From NCBI GenBank assembly GCA_032164295.1, contig JAJHTX010000005.1, positions 1,302,001-1,366,000 of the forward strand: a stretch of 64,000 nucleotides of DNA, written 5' to 3'. Below, one piece after another: positions 1 through 12,290 of the stretch; positions within the stretch are counted from its first letter, which is position 1, and every line of letters begins with the position of its first letter. This DNA is from Inonotus obliquus (lineage: Eukaryota; Basidiomycota; Agaricomycetes; Hymenochaetales; Hymenochaetaceae). The notes below the pieces were generated by a model. It worked only from the letters and a program-made list of their open reading frames with translations, was not told the origin of the DNA and searched no databases. The translations under genes and the position numbers were made by a program.

Positions 1-1
1 G

Positions 2-1022
2 AAGACACCTCGAGCGTCGCCGACTTTCCGTGGTAGAATGAACCGTAGTTATTCCCGCTCAACACAAGAGACGGCTCACACGGAGGAGGAAGAGGGCGAC
101 CATTACGACGATTATGTTCCATCAGAGAAATCCCGTAGCATAGATACAATTTCTGGAGGGCAGCAGGACCAAGTGCGTTAGATCGCTCTCTTTCATCTAA
201 AAACGTCTAACCCTGATTATGTATTGATGTACAGCGAGATCACTCAAAGCTAAAAGAAGCGTTCATGCAGATGCTCACATCCCGATTTATCAATCCGCAA
301 GTACTCACTGTTCTTCCTTTTTATCTTCAAGCCGCATTTCAGGATGTGCAAGCTCTTCCCGCCTTACGACTATACTTACCACCGCCAAGTGGCGTCGTAT
401 ACAACCCGGAGTCCCAATCCGATTCGGACAATTACTCATCCTCCCAGTTATCTTTGGATTCGTCGTCGTCGGCAACGCTTGTTGATACAGGGTCAGCGGC
501 GTCTTCACCTATGACACTTCGCCGTTTCTTTGATTCATCGGGTACGATCGTTCTCACGCCCGAGCAAGAATTCCTGAAAACGCGGGTACACCTCGCTCGG
601 ATGATTGAAACGATACGCGCGTGTAAAGAGGCGATATGGGTGGAGTATCAAAGGATCCATGCTCACGAGCGGAAAACCCCCAATGTTCGACTTGATCGAG
701 ATGACTTTGAAGCACTCTTCTACAATTGGGAATGGTAGGATTTCTTCCTATTGTCCGATTCTGATATGGTGTGATGGTCTTTCCCCATAGTGATATGCAA
801 GACCGTTGTGGGATGCGAGAACTCATCCGATCAACTCTAAATTGGCCCATACCGGCTATGCTACCCAAACCCGCTTGGCGAGATTGGAGAGAAAAGGGCG
901 ACACGGAAGATGTAGCTGCTTTCTATGCATCTACACCGCCGGAACTCCTTCGCTCATTGCGAGGGTTTGTCTGCAGACGACCGGTACATATCATCCGCAG
1001 CGAGCCATTTTTCAATGAATGA
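2..1022 (+). CDS. Unknown protein, C-terminal part (gene enters from the left)
   Basis: Three exons fit together in one frame: 2-172, 235-734 and 791-1022, with GT-AG introns of 62 and 56 nt whose phases close. They give the last 300 residues of a longer protein; the reading frame is open at the left window edge, so the start lies outside. The visible part has an acidic stretch (EEEEGD), a Ser-rich low-complexity segment (about residues 120-150) and a C-terminal part rich in Arg, Trp and acidic residues. I recognise no domain. Without the second splice the frame would stop at 738, but the spliced frame runs on for 77 more residues with similar composition, so I prefer it. Confidence 0.6.
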
Positions 1023-1852
1023 ATATGCTCATCCAAATCCTTACATCCAGGACATTTGATAATGCCTGTGTTCTTCGCCGTTATCCTTGCCAATTCCTCT
1101 CAAAACTCGGCGTTGACATCGTATACCGGAGTGGTTCACTCCAACCCGCTTTCGCTTTGATTCTTTATCAGTTCAGTTAATTTCTATCCCTACTCTGCAG
1201 CCTTTCTTTCTCATTTCTTCACGCAGCTATTTAAATACTCATGCGTTCATTCATTCATAGACTTCATTACCCTTCTAGCTCAAACATTGACATTTGGAAC
1301 ATTGATGTTGACTTGGAGATTCATATCAAGCGGATAGGTTTACGAGGGACAATCTGCGTTTCACTCTTTCTTATTCCGTTTCAGTCCTTTCTTTCAGAAT
1401 ACCCCTCATTGTCGGTGCTTTCATTTTTGCCTAAAGATTATCCACCGCTAGTTTTCCTCAATCGATACTACTACCTTCCTGGTAGTCCGTCACGGGTCTG
1501 TAGGACAAATGACCCATTGACACTTTTTTCCTTACTGTATTGATTAATGCAACACTTTAGGCGACTTTTGTCCATGCTGTAGAACAACGTACATAGCAAT
1601 TCATCCATTCAGGCAAAAAGTGAATTATATTCTCTTATTACTTCGATTTTCTTATTGAATTTATGACTCTTTCAACTCCTCCAACTCCGGGACCGAGGCT
1701 GGTTGCCTAACTCCCAAATCGGGAAGGCAATTTGGTCCTGTGCAGCCATACAGCCAACCAACGTTCAATCAACTTTCAACTTTCCTCTCCTCCTTGTCCC
1801 CCTCTATCTTCCTTTCCTTGTTGATTCTGAGCACACCGTTAACCTTTGGAAG
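1023..1852. other. Intergenic spacer
   Basis: No convincing gene. Pyrimidine-rich stretches just before 1853 look like a fungal promoter and 5' leader. The short open frames here have no conserved features. Confidence 0.5.
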
Positions 1853-3754
1853 ATGTCTACTACAGATTCGAAATCAACGGAGGAAAAGCCGCGTTCGACG
1901 GCTGAGGTTGATATTACGAAGTATAAGGTGAGCTTTTTGGGTCGTGTGTTCGTTTGTTTCGAATGGCCTTTCGTCCTATGGATGATGGTTCATTTCGGGT
2001 CTTGATATTCCTATCGATTCGGATCTACTGTAAAGACGTGCATCGGATGACTGATATGAATGTTCCCCCTTTTGTGTGTTGTTTTATGGTTTGATTGTAG
2101 ACGGCGGCGGATATCGTACACAACGTTCAGAAGAAACTCGTCGAGTTGTGTGTTGAAGGCGCTAATGTCCTCGAGCTTTGCGTTGAAGGTGATAGATTAC
2201 TGGAGGAGGGAACGGGAGCGGTGTTCAACAAGGCGGTCAAGGGAGTGAAGGTTCCCAAGGGTTCGTCCATCTACCTGTACTGTATGGTTCGATTCTAGGC
2301 TGATGGTAGCGGTAACGACGACAATGCAACGTTGGATGATTAGGAATCGCGTTCCCGACATGTATATCCGTGAATAACTGCGTCGCACACTACTCGCCAC
2401 TCGCGTACGTCCCCATCATTCCCCGCATACATGCATATATGCGCTTCATCATTCATCTTCCATCTCACTGACGATCTCCTCTCTCACCCTTCTTGCCTTC
2501 CTTCCCTCTCACCTGCCCGGGGGACACGCGACCCATAGATCGGACCCAGCATCTACCCAAAAACTCGAAAAAGACGACGTCGTCAAGATCCATCTAGGAG
2601 CACACATCGATGGTTTCGCCGCCGTCTCCGCAGAAACCCTCGTCGTCGGAGCAAGTGCGGAAGAACCCGTAACAGGTCGTCGTGCAGATGCTATCAAAGC
2701 AGCTTGGCATGCTGCTGAAATTGCTATGCGTTTGGTGAAAGTGGGGAATAAGAATTGGGCTGTGAGCGATGCTGTGAGTAAGGTTACGGCGGAGTGGGGT
2801 TGTAAAGCTGTTGAGGGTGAGTTGCTTTTATTTTCTTTGATATTTTATATAGGGATACCGTCTGAGGAGGTTTGGTCAGTTCTGGATGTGCTGCATTCTC
2901 AAACGATGCAGCACATCCAGAACTGACCAAACCTCCTCTTTCTGTCCCTCGATTTGATGGATATTATACTGATGGCATGGTTGCTTGATGGGGGTATGAT
3001 GCTATGTGTAGGTATGCTTTCATGCCAACAAACCCAGAACGTTATCGATGGCAAAAAACGAATTATCCTCAACCCGAGCGAACAGCAGAAGAAAGACTTT
3101 GAGACTGTTACATTCGCTGAGGGCGAGGTATATGGAATTGACATCCTTGTTACGACCGGTGAAGATGGGAAGGTGAGCTTTCCCGATTTTGTTTCTTTGA
3201 ACTTTGCGCATCTTGTTTATACGTTGTAGTCCCGCGCTGAGGACGCAAAAGCTACGGTCTACCAACGAGATTCGCTAGTGACATACCAACTAAAGATGAA
3301 AACCTCCCGAGCAGTCTTCTCGGAGGTCCAGAAGAAAGCTGGCGCTTTCCCCTTCAACATCCGTATATTAGAAGACGAGAAGAAAGCTCGGATGGGTTTA
3401 CAGGAGGCATGTCAACATGCTCTAGTGAAACCTTACGATGTCATGTAAGTTCTACTCCCCTTGCCATCCTCCAGGCTTACCACGCAAATAAGAGACTTAC
3501 TATTTCTTCGTGGTAGTTACACCCCTCCAGGAACCTTCGTAGCCGCTTTCCACTTTACAATTGCCTTATTACCCGCTGGACCCGCTTTGGTCACTCATCC
3601 ACCGGTTTGGTATAAACCTGAACTCGTAAAGACGGAGAAGGAACTTGAAGATGAGGAGTTGAAGGAGATTCTTACGAGGAAGTTACGTGAAGACAAGAAG
3701 AAGAACAAAAAGAAGAAGGCGAATGGAGAGGGCGAGGGTGATGAGGCGGAGTGA
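1853..3754 (+). CDS. PA2G4: PA2G4/EBP1-like protein (curved DNA-binding protein, methionine aminopeptidase fold)
   Basis: Seven exons (1853-1927, 2101-2260, 2344-2404, 2539-2816, 3012-3172, 3230-3444, 3517-3754) close in phase and encode 395 residues, matching the roughly 390 residues usual for the family. The protein has the pita-bread aminopeptidase fold (segments around GAHIDGFAA, TGRRADAIKAAWHAAE and the FNIR/PYDV region). It ends in a Lys-rich tail (KKKNKKKK) followed by an acidic end, as in EBP1 and fission yeast Cdb4. In this family the aminopeptidase metal ligands are lost, and the proteins bind nucleic acid and ribosomes. The start is the first ATG after a pyrimidine-rich leader and gives the expected N-terminus. 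Intron 4 (2817-3011) is longer than its neighbours and contains a perfect inverted repeat. Confidence 0.9.
2864..2938. repeat. Perfect 33-bp inverted repeat (hairpin) inside an intron
   Basis: Arms at 2864-2896 and 2906-2938 are exact reverse complements, separated by a 9-nt loop (2897-2905). The whole structure sits in intron 4 of the PA2G4-like gene and would form a long hairpin in the pre-mRNA. No terminal repeats or target-site duplication are obvious around it. Confidence 0.93.
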
Positions 3755-4637
3755 GGTGGGAAAGGAGGACGACGGTGATGGCGATGATGATTTCCGACTT
3801 CTTGTTTGATTTCTTCGTACTGTGGTACAGCGTCGAGAGAAGAAACCTCAAAGCAATCAATAATGGATCGCGAGTTGAAAGCGATCGAAGTGTATAAAAT
3901 TCTCTACATTGCATCCGTTCAGCTCTTGTGGATCGTTTCGCCTTTGTCTACTTCTAGACGCAAGGAATCGAAGAAAATACACAAAAAAAATGCTGTCTTT
4001 CCTCATCATCGGACTGGAATTTGCTTATTCTCTGCGTCTTGACCAAATTCTCCTAATGTCCGAATTACGAGATCGACGTTTTCGAGGAAAGCGTTGATGG
4101 TTATTCGTGCGAGTCGGATAGTGAGGCAGGTGAACGTCCTATGAGAGCCTTTCAGCACAACTACAACTCAAGGAATATTCTTGAACAAACGCAATCAGCT
4201 CATCATCCTCTACCGTTAACGTCCTTTTGACCGAATGAGGTTGTAGTTCTCGGTCAACCTCGATGACTTGTTTCGCGATTGATGCATGTTTAGATGATGC
4301 GAAAGGTATTCGCACAGTACTTTATAAGTTACTTTAGCACAAAGAGGTGATTCGAGAAATACTTGAAGTATACACGGTATGCCATTGATCTGAGTCGGTG
4401 GTCGACATGGTGGTTAATGATGGACGAGTAATGTTGTTCCGTATTCAGTGATCTGCACCACAGTTAGACACGGTCACGCGATACCCTCCTAGTTGCGACT
4501 GCGCAATCGATCATTATCATCATCAGTACCACACCACAGGCACATCTCCTCAATCACAAGCAAATCTATCCGCCGAACATCGCGCACATACGCGCCCTGC
4601 ACATCCCGCAGCGATCAGCGTTTCGATAAGATTCACT
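3755..4637. other. Intergenic spacer between two plus-strand genes
   Basis: 3' region of the PA2G4-like gene and 5' region of the helicase gene. The first part is AT-rich. No gene could be supported. The helicase frame stays open upstream of its first ATG for at least about 140 nt, so a further 5' exon cannot be excluded. Confidence 0.45.
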
Positions 4638-7561
4638 ATGCCGCCGAGAGGCTTCGGTTCCGGTCCAAGAATACCAAACTCTGATATTCGTATCATGCAG
4701 TCGTTCCTAGACATCCGCTACCCCCCGATACCAGTCAAGATCATCCAGGAGAGTCGGTTGAGTGCATTGGACCTTGATTGGCTCTCGGAGACTGAAGCTG
4801 GAGGAGGGGACGAGAAGGCAACATCGGGATCAGAGTTGGACGAGGCGCTGGAACAACAATCGATCGGGATGCATATCATGTATACAAAGTCCAGTCGCCT
4901 GGCCGCGTTGGCGATATGTCTATCGCGCAAAGTATTGGTTATAACGGAGATTATTAAACCGAACCAGAATCGTCCTCGCTCTCAACATTCGGTTATTCGT
5001 CGAAGGCTTCAAGACAAGTTTCTCTCTGCTTCAAGTGGGTTCCGCACAGTCGCGTTTAATGCACACGAACTCGTCCTAGCCCTGCACACTGATATGAACC
5101 TTGCTTGCGCTCGTGCTGTTGATATACTCAGCTTACCTCCTCAAACTCGGGACGTCGTCGCAACGGTTAAGAAGATCGCAGGAGGCAAGCTAGTCCTTTT
5201 CGAAGAATCCATCCGTGAAGGCTTCGAAACACTGCTCTACGACAGGAAGAACAGTTGTGACACCACACTTGCCCAATGCGCATGGTTTGCATGGTTCATA
5301 GGCAACCTTAGAGAAGCACGAGTCGATTTGATGGGTATCCGTGTCATCGACACCACGAACTTCTCGAAAACGGCGAGTACTTATTTTCAGAAAATTCATT
5401 TTGCGCATCTGCTAACTCTATGACTTAGGAGTTGGATGTTTTTGCGCAGAATATGGAGGCGCTGGTGATACGGGAGCTGGAGAAGCCGATGGAGGAGACG
5501 ATAGACGTTTCACGGTCCTCGTTTACTGTCCGCGGTGATAAGGCGTCCTGGAAACAATCCTCGTATGGGAAGAGACTCAGAACATTCAATGGCCAGGTCA
5601 GTTCTCTCGTGACTATAGAGGCTTTGCAATGTGCTCACGTTGCTGCTAGTCCCTGAAGGCCGAGGTATCCGGGAACATTTCCCTTTCTGCGTCCCTCATA
5701 AATACGAACGGACAACAGGCATCTCTACGCATAAAAGATCTAACCCATCTCGATAACCCGTCTATTCGCTCTGTAACAATTTCAGGTCGAGCGAAACCAA
5801 CACGCGCAGAACAATCTCAGAGTCTGACGATTCTCGAGACGTTACAGCGGAAAAATCAACTTCTGGACGATCGTTGGGTGAAAAGGCTCTTTCCGCCCCT
5901 TCGTGACTCAGCGCCAGAGGAAAACAGGGATGCCTTTGATGGTCCGAACGCGTGGACTGGCGATGGATGGAATGTTCCCTACGATTCCTGGGCCTCCAAT
6001 GCCGTATCAGACATACTCACGTCCGACGCCAATGATGATTGCAAATGGTCAACTCCTGGAGACGAACCATCGGCAACAGATGTCCAACATCTTGCGTTTC
6101 ACGGCGACCTAAACCCTTCCCAAACTCAAGCTGTTTATGACATGCTTAACTTCGACAAGGATGTCTCTGTCATTCAGGGGCCTCCGGGGACAGGGAAGAC
6201 AACAGTCATTGCTGCCTATGTTGCCGAAACTCTCTCTCAATCGGAGAACAAAAGCTTGATTATTGCTCAGAGTAATGTGGCCATCAAGAATGTTGGAGAG
6301 AAACTATACTGTGCTGGCATTTTAGACTGGGTTTTGATAGTGTCTTCAGAGTTCTTGGCTGGCTGGTGAGTTGGCTTGCTTTACATGCATTAATCTGATC
6401 TGATTTGATCTCTTAGGCACGAGCATCTGTATGAGCAGCTTCCAAGCTCTCAGGTTCTCTCCTCAAAGGAGATCAAAGGGAAGCTACATGCTAGAGTTGT
6501 TTTATGCACTCTTAGTATGATTAGCAGCCCCAGATTTATTGAAGCAACAAGACATCTCCACTTTCAGTCCATCATTGTGGAAGAGGCTTCTCAGATCTCT
6601 ATGAGCAGCTACTTTCCCCTGCTGAAGCAGTATAGAAGGCATCTTAAGAAAATCAGCTTTATTGGAGATGATAAGCAGTGTAAGTCTCTTAATCTAGATT
6701 TAAATTATTCTTCTGATTAATTTCTTTTGAGATAGTGCCACCTTTTGCTTCTGAGAGTGCAGATGCTCTTCAGAGTGTCTTTGAGAATTACTCTCTTCTC
6801 AATAGCATCTCTTCTGTCATGCTTAATATCCAATGTAAGTATTTAATTTATCTCTTATGCTTATAATACTAGCTTGATTTTTAGACAGAATGCCCTCTGC
6901 AATTGGAGACTTTATCTCCAGAGAGGTGTATCAGTGCCAGCTAGCCTCCTGGGATAGCCATCCAGTTCAGCATCCTCTTTGCATTCAATTTATTAATGTA
7001 AATGGGACAGAAGAGCCTGAGAAGACGAGTTTCAAGGTATGTATTTTCTAAATTTTAAAATATTATTATTTAGCTTTATTCTTTAGAATTCTTCAGAGGC
7101 CTTAATCTGCATCTCCATTGCTTCTCTTCTCCATCAGAGACAACAGTCTTTTAAGATCATCACTCCTTATGAGACTCAGAGGGACCTTCTAGAGCTGATG
7201 CTTGAGAACTCTGGTCTACCCTGGTCCAACACCTGCTTCACAGTAGACTCTTTCCAAGGTAAGTCAATTTATTTTCCTTTAATCCATATCCTGATCTTTC
7301 TTTGTAGGAAATGAAGGAGACTATATTATCATCTCAACTGTCAGAACCAAATCTGTTGGATTTCTTCAGGATTTGAGAAGGAGCAATGTTATGTTGTCAA
7401 GGGCAAAGAAGGGGATGTTTATCTGTTCTAAGAGGAGGTTCTTGGAAAGTTTTGGAGCTAGGGATACTTTGATGGGTAGGATGGCTGAGGAGTGGAGTGG
7501 GATTGAGGGTGGATGGATTGATGATTCTGAGAAGCTGGAAGAGATGATTTATATTGAATGA
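4638..7561 (+). CDS. Superfamily-1 RNA/DNA helicase (UPF1/SEN1-like, AAA_11/AAA_12)
   Basis: Eight exons (4638-5372, 5429-5596, 5650-6365, 6417-6679, 6736-6834, 6885-7036, 7087-7258, 7308-7561) give 852 residues. All SF1B landmarks are present in order: motif I GPPGTGKT (about residues 478-485); motif II in the degenerate form VEEASQ; motif III GDDKQLPP; motif IV QYRMP; motif V VDSFQGNEGD; motif VI MLSRAKKG. The N-terminal 470 residues are poorly conserved and unassigned. Intron 1 seems to be GC-AG (GCGAGT donor at 5373); a GT donor 4 nt further on would put exon 2 out of frame. From about 6240 to the end the coding sequence is visibly more AT-rich than the first half. Such helicases act in RNA surveillance or transcription termination; the exact role of this one cannot be read from sequence. 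Confidence 0.88.
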
Positions 7562-7691
7562 TTTGTCTATTTTGCTCTTCACCTTCCTTTTTCTTGTTCT
7601 GCTAGTGCGTACTTATTCAAAAAGCTAAAATTAGAAAAAAATAAAGAGAATTATTTATTCGAAATTATGGGAGTGATATTTGGAGTGACAG

Positions 7692-10159
7692 TTATAATCT
7701 AGGTCTAGGTGTGTCATTGGTGAATGTTTGGGTGTCTACGTCTACGGGTTTGGTATCAATACTAGAGAGAATAAGAGATTGAAGTTCAATGAGGGACAAG
7801 GAGATGGCGGACTTGAATTTCTCTGTTGAGGTGGACGGACAGGAGAATTTAGATTCGATGCCGAATTTGATCATGTCAGGTGCAGCAAGATCTGCGAGAC
7901 AATTCAACGTGAGATGATAGGAAAGTGGAGAGGAGACAAGGATGAATGAGAACATACAGTTGATGCCGTAGCCATCGTGATACGGACTACCAAAGCTAGC
8001 AAAAATTATAAATCGTGAGTCCGTTGGACCGTTCACCCCATCTGCACGACGTTACGACGTACCCAGTTCCACGAAAATACGTCCCAGCACTAAGACCGCT
8101 CGTGCTTAATTTCCATTCTTGACTTTTCGCGAATAATTCGTCTTCGAATAGAGGGGAGCGTTCATTTTGTTTCATGAGGAGGCGAAGAGCGAGAAGGTGA
8201 CGGTCGATTCCTTTTCCTGTTGCCGCGAGTTTGGTGAGTTTTGCGTGAGTGGCTATGGCGCTGCGTAATAGCGTCAGGCGGATTTCGTTCTGTCCGATTC
8301 GTGGTCGTTTCGGGCATGAATAGTAATAGATGAGCTATGCGGTAATTTGAGTTCTAAGTTTAACTGTTGGACCTACAGAGGTGTTGGAATCGCACATTGC
8401 GAGAACGAATTCTCGAGATTGTTTTGTTAAGGTACGGATTGTTTCAGTTCGGCCGCGTACAAAGAGACGAGTGAGGGCTGTTTCGTACGTTGCTGTGAAT
8501 GTCCCTCGCGTACGGTACCATGCGAGTTGCATGGCCATTTGGATATAAGCGTCTGGAGGTAAGACGGCTTTCATAGAGATATACTATCGTTAGGAAATGA
8601 CTACCGTTGTCGTGATATTGAGAACTTACCTATATTCTTCAACCAATCAGTACCATACTCCGTGAACCACATAACATCGTCGTCAGAATCAGCAATAACA
8701 GCTTTCGCTCGTTCCTCCGCTTCACCACACTGTCGGACCAAATATTCATCAACATCCCACTCCAGCCGGTCCCAACTCCTATGCTGCACCGAAGAGTTGG
8801 TATTCTCAAAAGGCTCCAACATCTTCCACTCCGTATCCGACTCCATATCGGCCGCAAGTGAATAATCTGCGACAATACTCGGAACAAGGGCGTCAACAGG
8901 TGAATGTTCACCCATCATACCCGCTCTTGAGTTATTCTCGACGATCAAAGTGATACCTTTGTCGAACCACCTGTTTCGTGCGTTACAGCCTGAACGAATG
9001 TTCTGGAGATGGGATTTGAATTCAGATGTGCAGGGATCGGATGTTTCGTAGGTGTAGTGATCTAAGCTGAGTACCATTAGGCTATCTTGGATAGTCTGGA
9101 GGCTCTGCGAGTTAAGAGGGGAGATTTGGGAGAGATAGGTATAGTTCTGCCAAGAGTAGATAGGGCATGGCGTCAATAGAGACACCCAAACTGAGTATTT
9201 TCTGGCTCACATTCGTCCAAGTGTCTCTATCGTCAGAAGTCATGATTCCAACGGGTACGGCCCTCTCCCCACTTTCTACTCTCCTTTCTACGTCAAGTAC
9301 GATATCGCGGATTCGCTTCTCCAATTCAACATGCCCCACGTTTGTGTCCCCACTGTCGTATACGTCCATAGTGTAGATCCAGTCATGCAGCATAACTAGG
9401 ACTTTCTTCCTCGAGGTTGACGAGGCCTGGACTGTGGACAGACGATCACAGCCTGTCTGGGGTGTTCTGCAGACGTTGAACATTCTCGGAACGGTATCGC
9501 GCATCCATAATCCGGTATATGTTGTCTCAGGGTATAAGTCTTGCCTAAAATACATTGAAGACAGGTGCGAGAAATAAGTGCGAGAGCGAATACTTACGAT
9601 TCAATGCGTTCCTTGAACTGAAGCGTCCTGCTTAGGAGCCAAGCAGCTCGACGAACTTGCCAACCACTGACTCCGGCTCTCTTGATACTCAAATCCTGTG
9701 CTTTCCTCCGGACGGCCTCTGGTACGCTATTATCGTCCTTATATGCCAACCACCAATTCGAACTGATGAGCAACGGTGAACGGACCTCCAAGTAAGCTTT
9801 CTTCAACCAGAAGTTATCGTCAAGCCAGTTATATGGGGACTTCTTGTCGAGTTCTATTCAGCAAGATATTAGTACGAAATTCCCTATAGTATCCACGATG
9901 AGGATAGTCCTACAGACCAACCTAAGAGTCGCTCTTGTAAACTTCCTCCTAACCCTCTTTCAAACTCATATGCCATATTCACGCGAACGCGCATGGAATC
10001 GTCGAACGATTGACCTCCATTGGCCTCTCGTTCAAGGAGAAACGGCTCGAGAGACTCAAGATATCTGTCAAGCGTGTCGCGAAGCCGAGGAACGGGTAGT
10101 CGCAAAAGACTCAGAGGCTTCGACCTCGAGTTTCTTCGTGCCATTGATGCGCTGGACAT
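7692..10159 (-). CDS. Carnitine O-acetyltransferase (choline/carnitine acyltransferase family)
   Basis: Eight exons on the minus strand (10159-9922, 9853-9598, 9544-9211, 9146-8630, 8567-8365, 8289-8063, 7995-7958, 7891-7692) close in phase and give 670 residues, a normal length for the family. Family landmarks: N-terminal LPVPRLRDTLDRYL; WLKKAYLEVRSPLL with SNWW; catalytic His at about residue 357 in GEHSPVDA; YEXA-type segment TATYETALTR; GKGIDRHLLALRL; C-terminal YHDGYGINY. The enzyme transfers acetyl groups between CoA and carnitine to move acetyl units between peroxisome, cytosol and mitochondrion. I chose the ATG at 10159 because it precedes a Ser/Arg-rich leader just before the conserved region; the same frame is open to an ATG at 10354. 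The C-terminus (PRL) resembles only weakly a peroxisomal signal. Confidence 0.92.
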
Positions 10160-10561
10160 GAGTCGTCTATAAGTGAGAGTTTCTGATAACGAAGCCGAGG
10201 CTTTGAGCGGCCCTAAGAGCATTGCTTTATAAGACTGAGGGAGCGTCGGAGGGTTGGGCACTCCGAAAAGCGAATCGTCAACGTCAACGTGGAAGGTGAC
10301 TATATCACGAGGATTCCAAGGAACGGATGCGCCGCAGACGGTATCCCTTTCCAAGCTATTAGCATTCGCCCTTCATTGCAAAAGATGGCGCTCTGCAGAG
10401 AGCATGTTTGAGAAGTCGACGAGACGAGATGAAAAAGGTTTAGGTGCAAGCGCATTTGTCCGTCAAAATTTGCGCACGTGACGTCGTTATTTCTCAGCGC
10501 GGACTCTCGACGTTTGTCCCGATTTTTCTGTTCCAAACTCCCACATCGCCCCTAATACAAC
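10160..10561. promoter_or_regulatory. Divergent promoter region, carnitine acetyltransferase / PAM18
   Basis: A 402-bp gap between two start codons facing away from each other, both for proteins used in mitochondria. I see no clear TATA box. If the acyltransferase starts at 10354 the gap shrinks to about 207 bp. Confidence 0.5.
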
Positions 10562-10955
10562 ATGGCTACACCATTCTTCGTCGGTCTCGGTGCAATCGGC
10601 GCAGCGGTCATTGGTCGCCAGTTGATGCGTGCCGGTAAACGCGGTGCGGAGGAGTTCGTCAAGGGCGGCTTCAATGCGAAGATGGACCGTAAAGAGGCTA
10701 TTGCTATCCTTGGTCTGAAGTGCGTCGTCGTCCTTTCTTCTTGTGATCCTTATGAAGACTGCTTACTGATGCACTTGTATTGCATGCGGGATTGTTACAT
10801 GTAGAGACACGCCTGCGCTTCGTATGAGATTGAAGGATGCGCACCGACACATCATGCTCGCAAACCATCCCGATCGTGGAGGGTCACCATACCTTGCGAG
10901 TAAGATTAACGAAGCCAAAGATTTGCTTGATAAGCTGGAGGGTCGGGGGCGATGA
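10562..10955 (+). CDS. PAM18: PAM18/TIM14, J-protein of the mitochondrial import motor
   Basis: Two exons (10562-10719, 10805-10955) give a 102-residue protein. It has an N-terminal hydrophobic segment rich in Gly/Ala (about residues 5-22, [11 protein letters not shown]), the linker [12 protein letters not shown] typical of TIM14, and a C-terminal J-domain with the HPD motif at residues 74-76 followed by [21 protein letters not shown]14 sits in the inner membrane and stimulates the ATPase of matrix Hsp70 during protein import. The length is slightly shorter than yeast Pam18 because the N-terminal tail is minimal. The intron position inside the J-domain keeps the frame. Confidence 0.93.
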
Positions 10956-12290
10956 CGATCTATTGAGGTACGTCCGGCAGACATGGTTTGAAATCCTCAG
11001 GTTCTTACTATGTGTCTGCCAGATTTCCTTTTTCCTTTTCGTCGTTTTTCTGTATTTTCCGCATCGCCTGCTGTGCTCCCTCGCCCATGAATCTGCATAG
11101 TATAATTCCCAGCTCAAACAAGGCATGCCTCAGAACAATATCACTGGATCACCGACACCAAATAGCCTCCCCATAGGAATTGAACGCAACGCCGCACATA
11201 TTCCAAGCACGGTCTTTCTTCTGCGTAACCCCGTTCTTATCCTTGAAATTTCATCTTCCGCTTGCCACTCGTCTGTCCTACCCTTTCTTTCATCTGGTAA
11301 ATATCAAACACAAACTCCAACTCCACTTTCCTTCTTGATAAGTAATCTTAGTATCCATCTAATGCTCCTCCGATTCATCGGTTGGCGCAATTGCTAACTG
11401 TACGCCAGCAATCTGCCTTCCCGTCCCACCGTTTCCCGTTGCACTCCTTCAAGCGGACTTTCATGTCACCCGGAGCTCGGTTTATACTCACAAAAACCGA
11501 ATTAACAGGCAACGCTTCAATCGCAGGTGGTATGTCCCAGAGCGACGCGGCTTGCTCAACTGTCACACAAGTCGGTGGGAGGATCTTATAGTCGCGCTGT
11601 TGGTAGAGGTTGGGTGACTATTCCCCAGCAACAGTGATGCGATCGACGCACACCTGTGCCCCCTGGGACAACAACGCGTAGAGGGTAACCGTGGTCTGGA
11701 GTCTGGAGCGAGACTTTGGGAGTTCATCTGAGCAGTTGGTAAGAAATTAGAAGCTTCATCATGGTGTTTATGAATTACTACCAGAAGGAATGTACTTACA
11801 TTAAAAACAAGTAACACCTCCCCGACAAACGGAAGCATGCGAAGTGAACCAGACGTGCAACCCTTCCATCGACTGCTGCGAACTTTCGATGCCAGCATGA
11901 ATGAGTACCTCTCGCAAATGTATCCCCCCCCCAGTAATGACCGTGGTCATGAGCTTCTCGGAACATGATTTTGCCACGAATCTCACTTTTGACATCTTAT
12001 CGATGGTTTTGTCTAGAGGGAATCCAGCATAGACGATGAATTACATGAATATGTCAAAGCGATATGCACAACGCTCAGCTTGGGAAGCCAAAAAGCATAT
12101 GCAGTACTTTCTACAAAGAAAGATCACACAATCACACATCACCGCATCGCTTCCCACAATTTTGGAGATATTTATCACAATGTATTCGCCCTCAATGCAA
12201 TACTCGATAAGCTGGTAAGATGCCGGAAAGTACAAGGTAATGAATTAACCACATAACTCCATAGGACCCAGGAAAGTACCTGTTGACTTC
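10956..12290. other. Unresolved region with minus-strand open frames, possibly decayed
   Basis: No gene could be closed here. Minus-strand frames at 11375-11566, 11563-11898 and 11801-11995 carry protein-like composition but no recognisable domain, and no splicing scheme joins them cleanly. The region lies where the C-terminal exons of the adjacent minus-strand Hsp70-like gene (12291-14096) should be, yet none of the conserved C-terminal motifs of the other copies can be found. It may be a decayed 3' end or a small unrelated gene. Confidence 0.3.

Noticed and set aside
11375..11998. Missing C-terminal exons of H1
   Set aside because: None of the motifs of the C-terminal domain (WYDEN, ELQARIKW, GPA) can be found in these frames, so they were not joined to H1.
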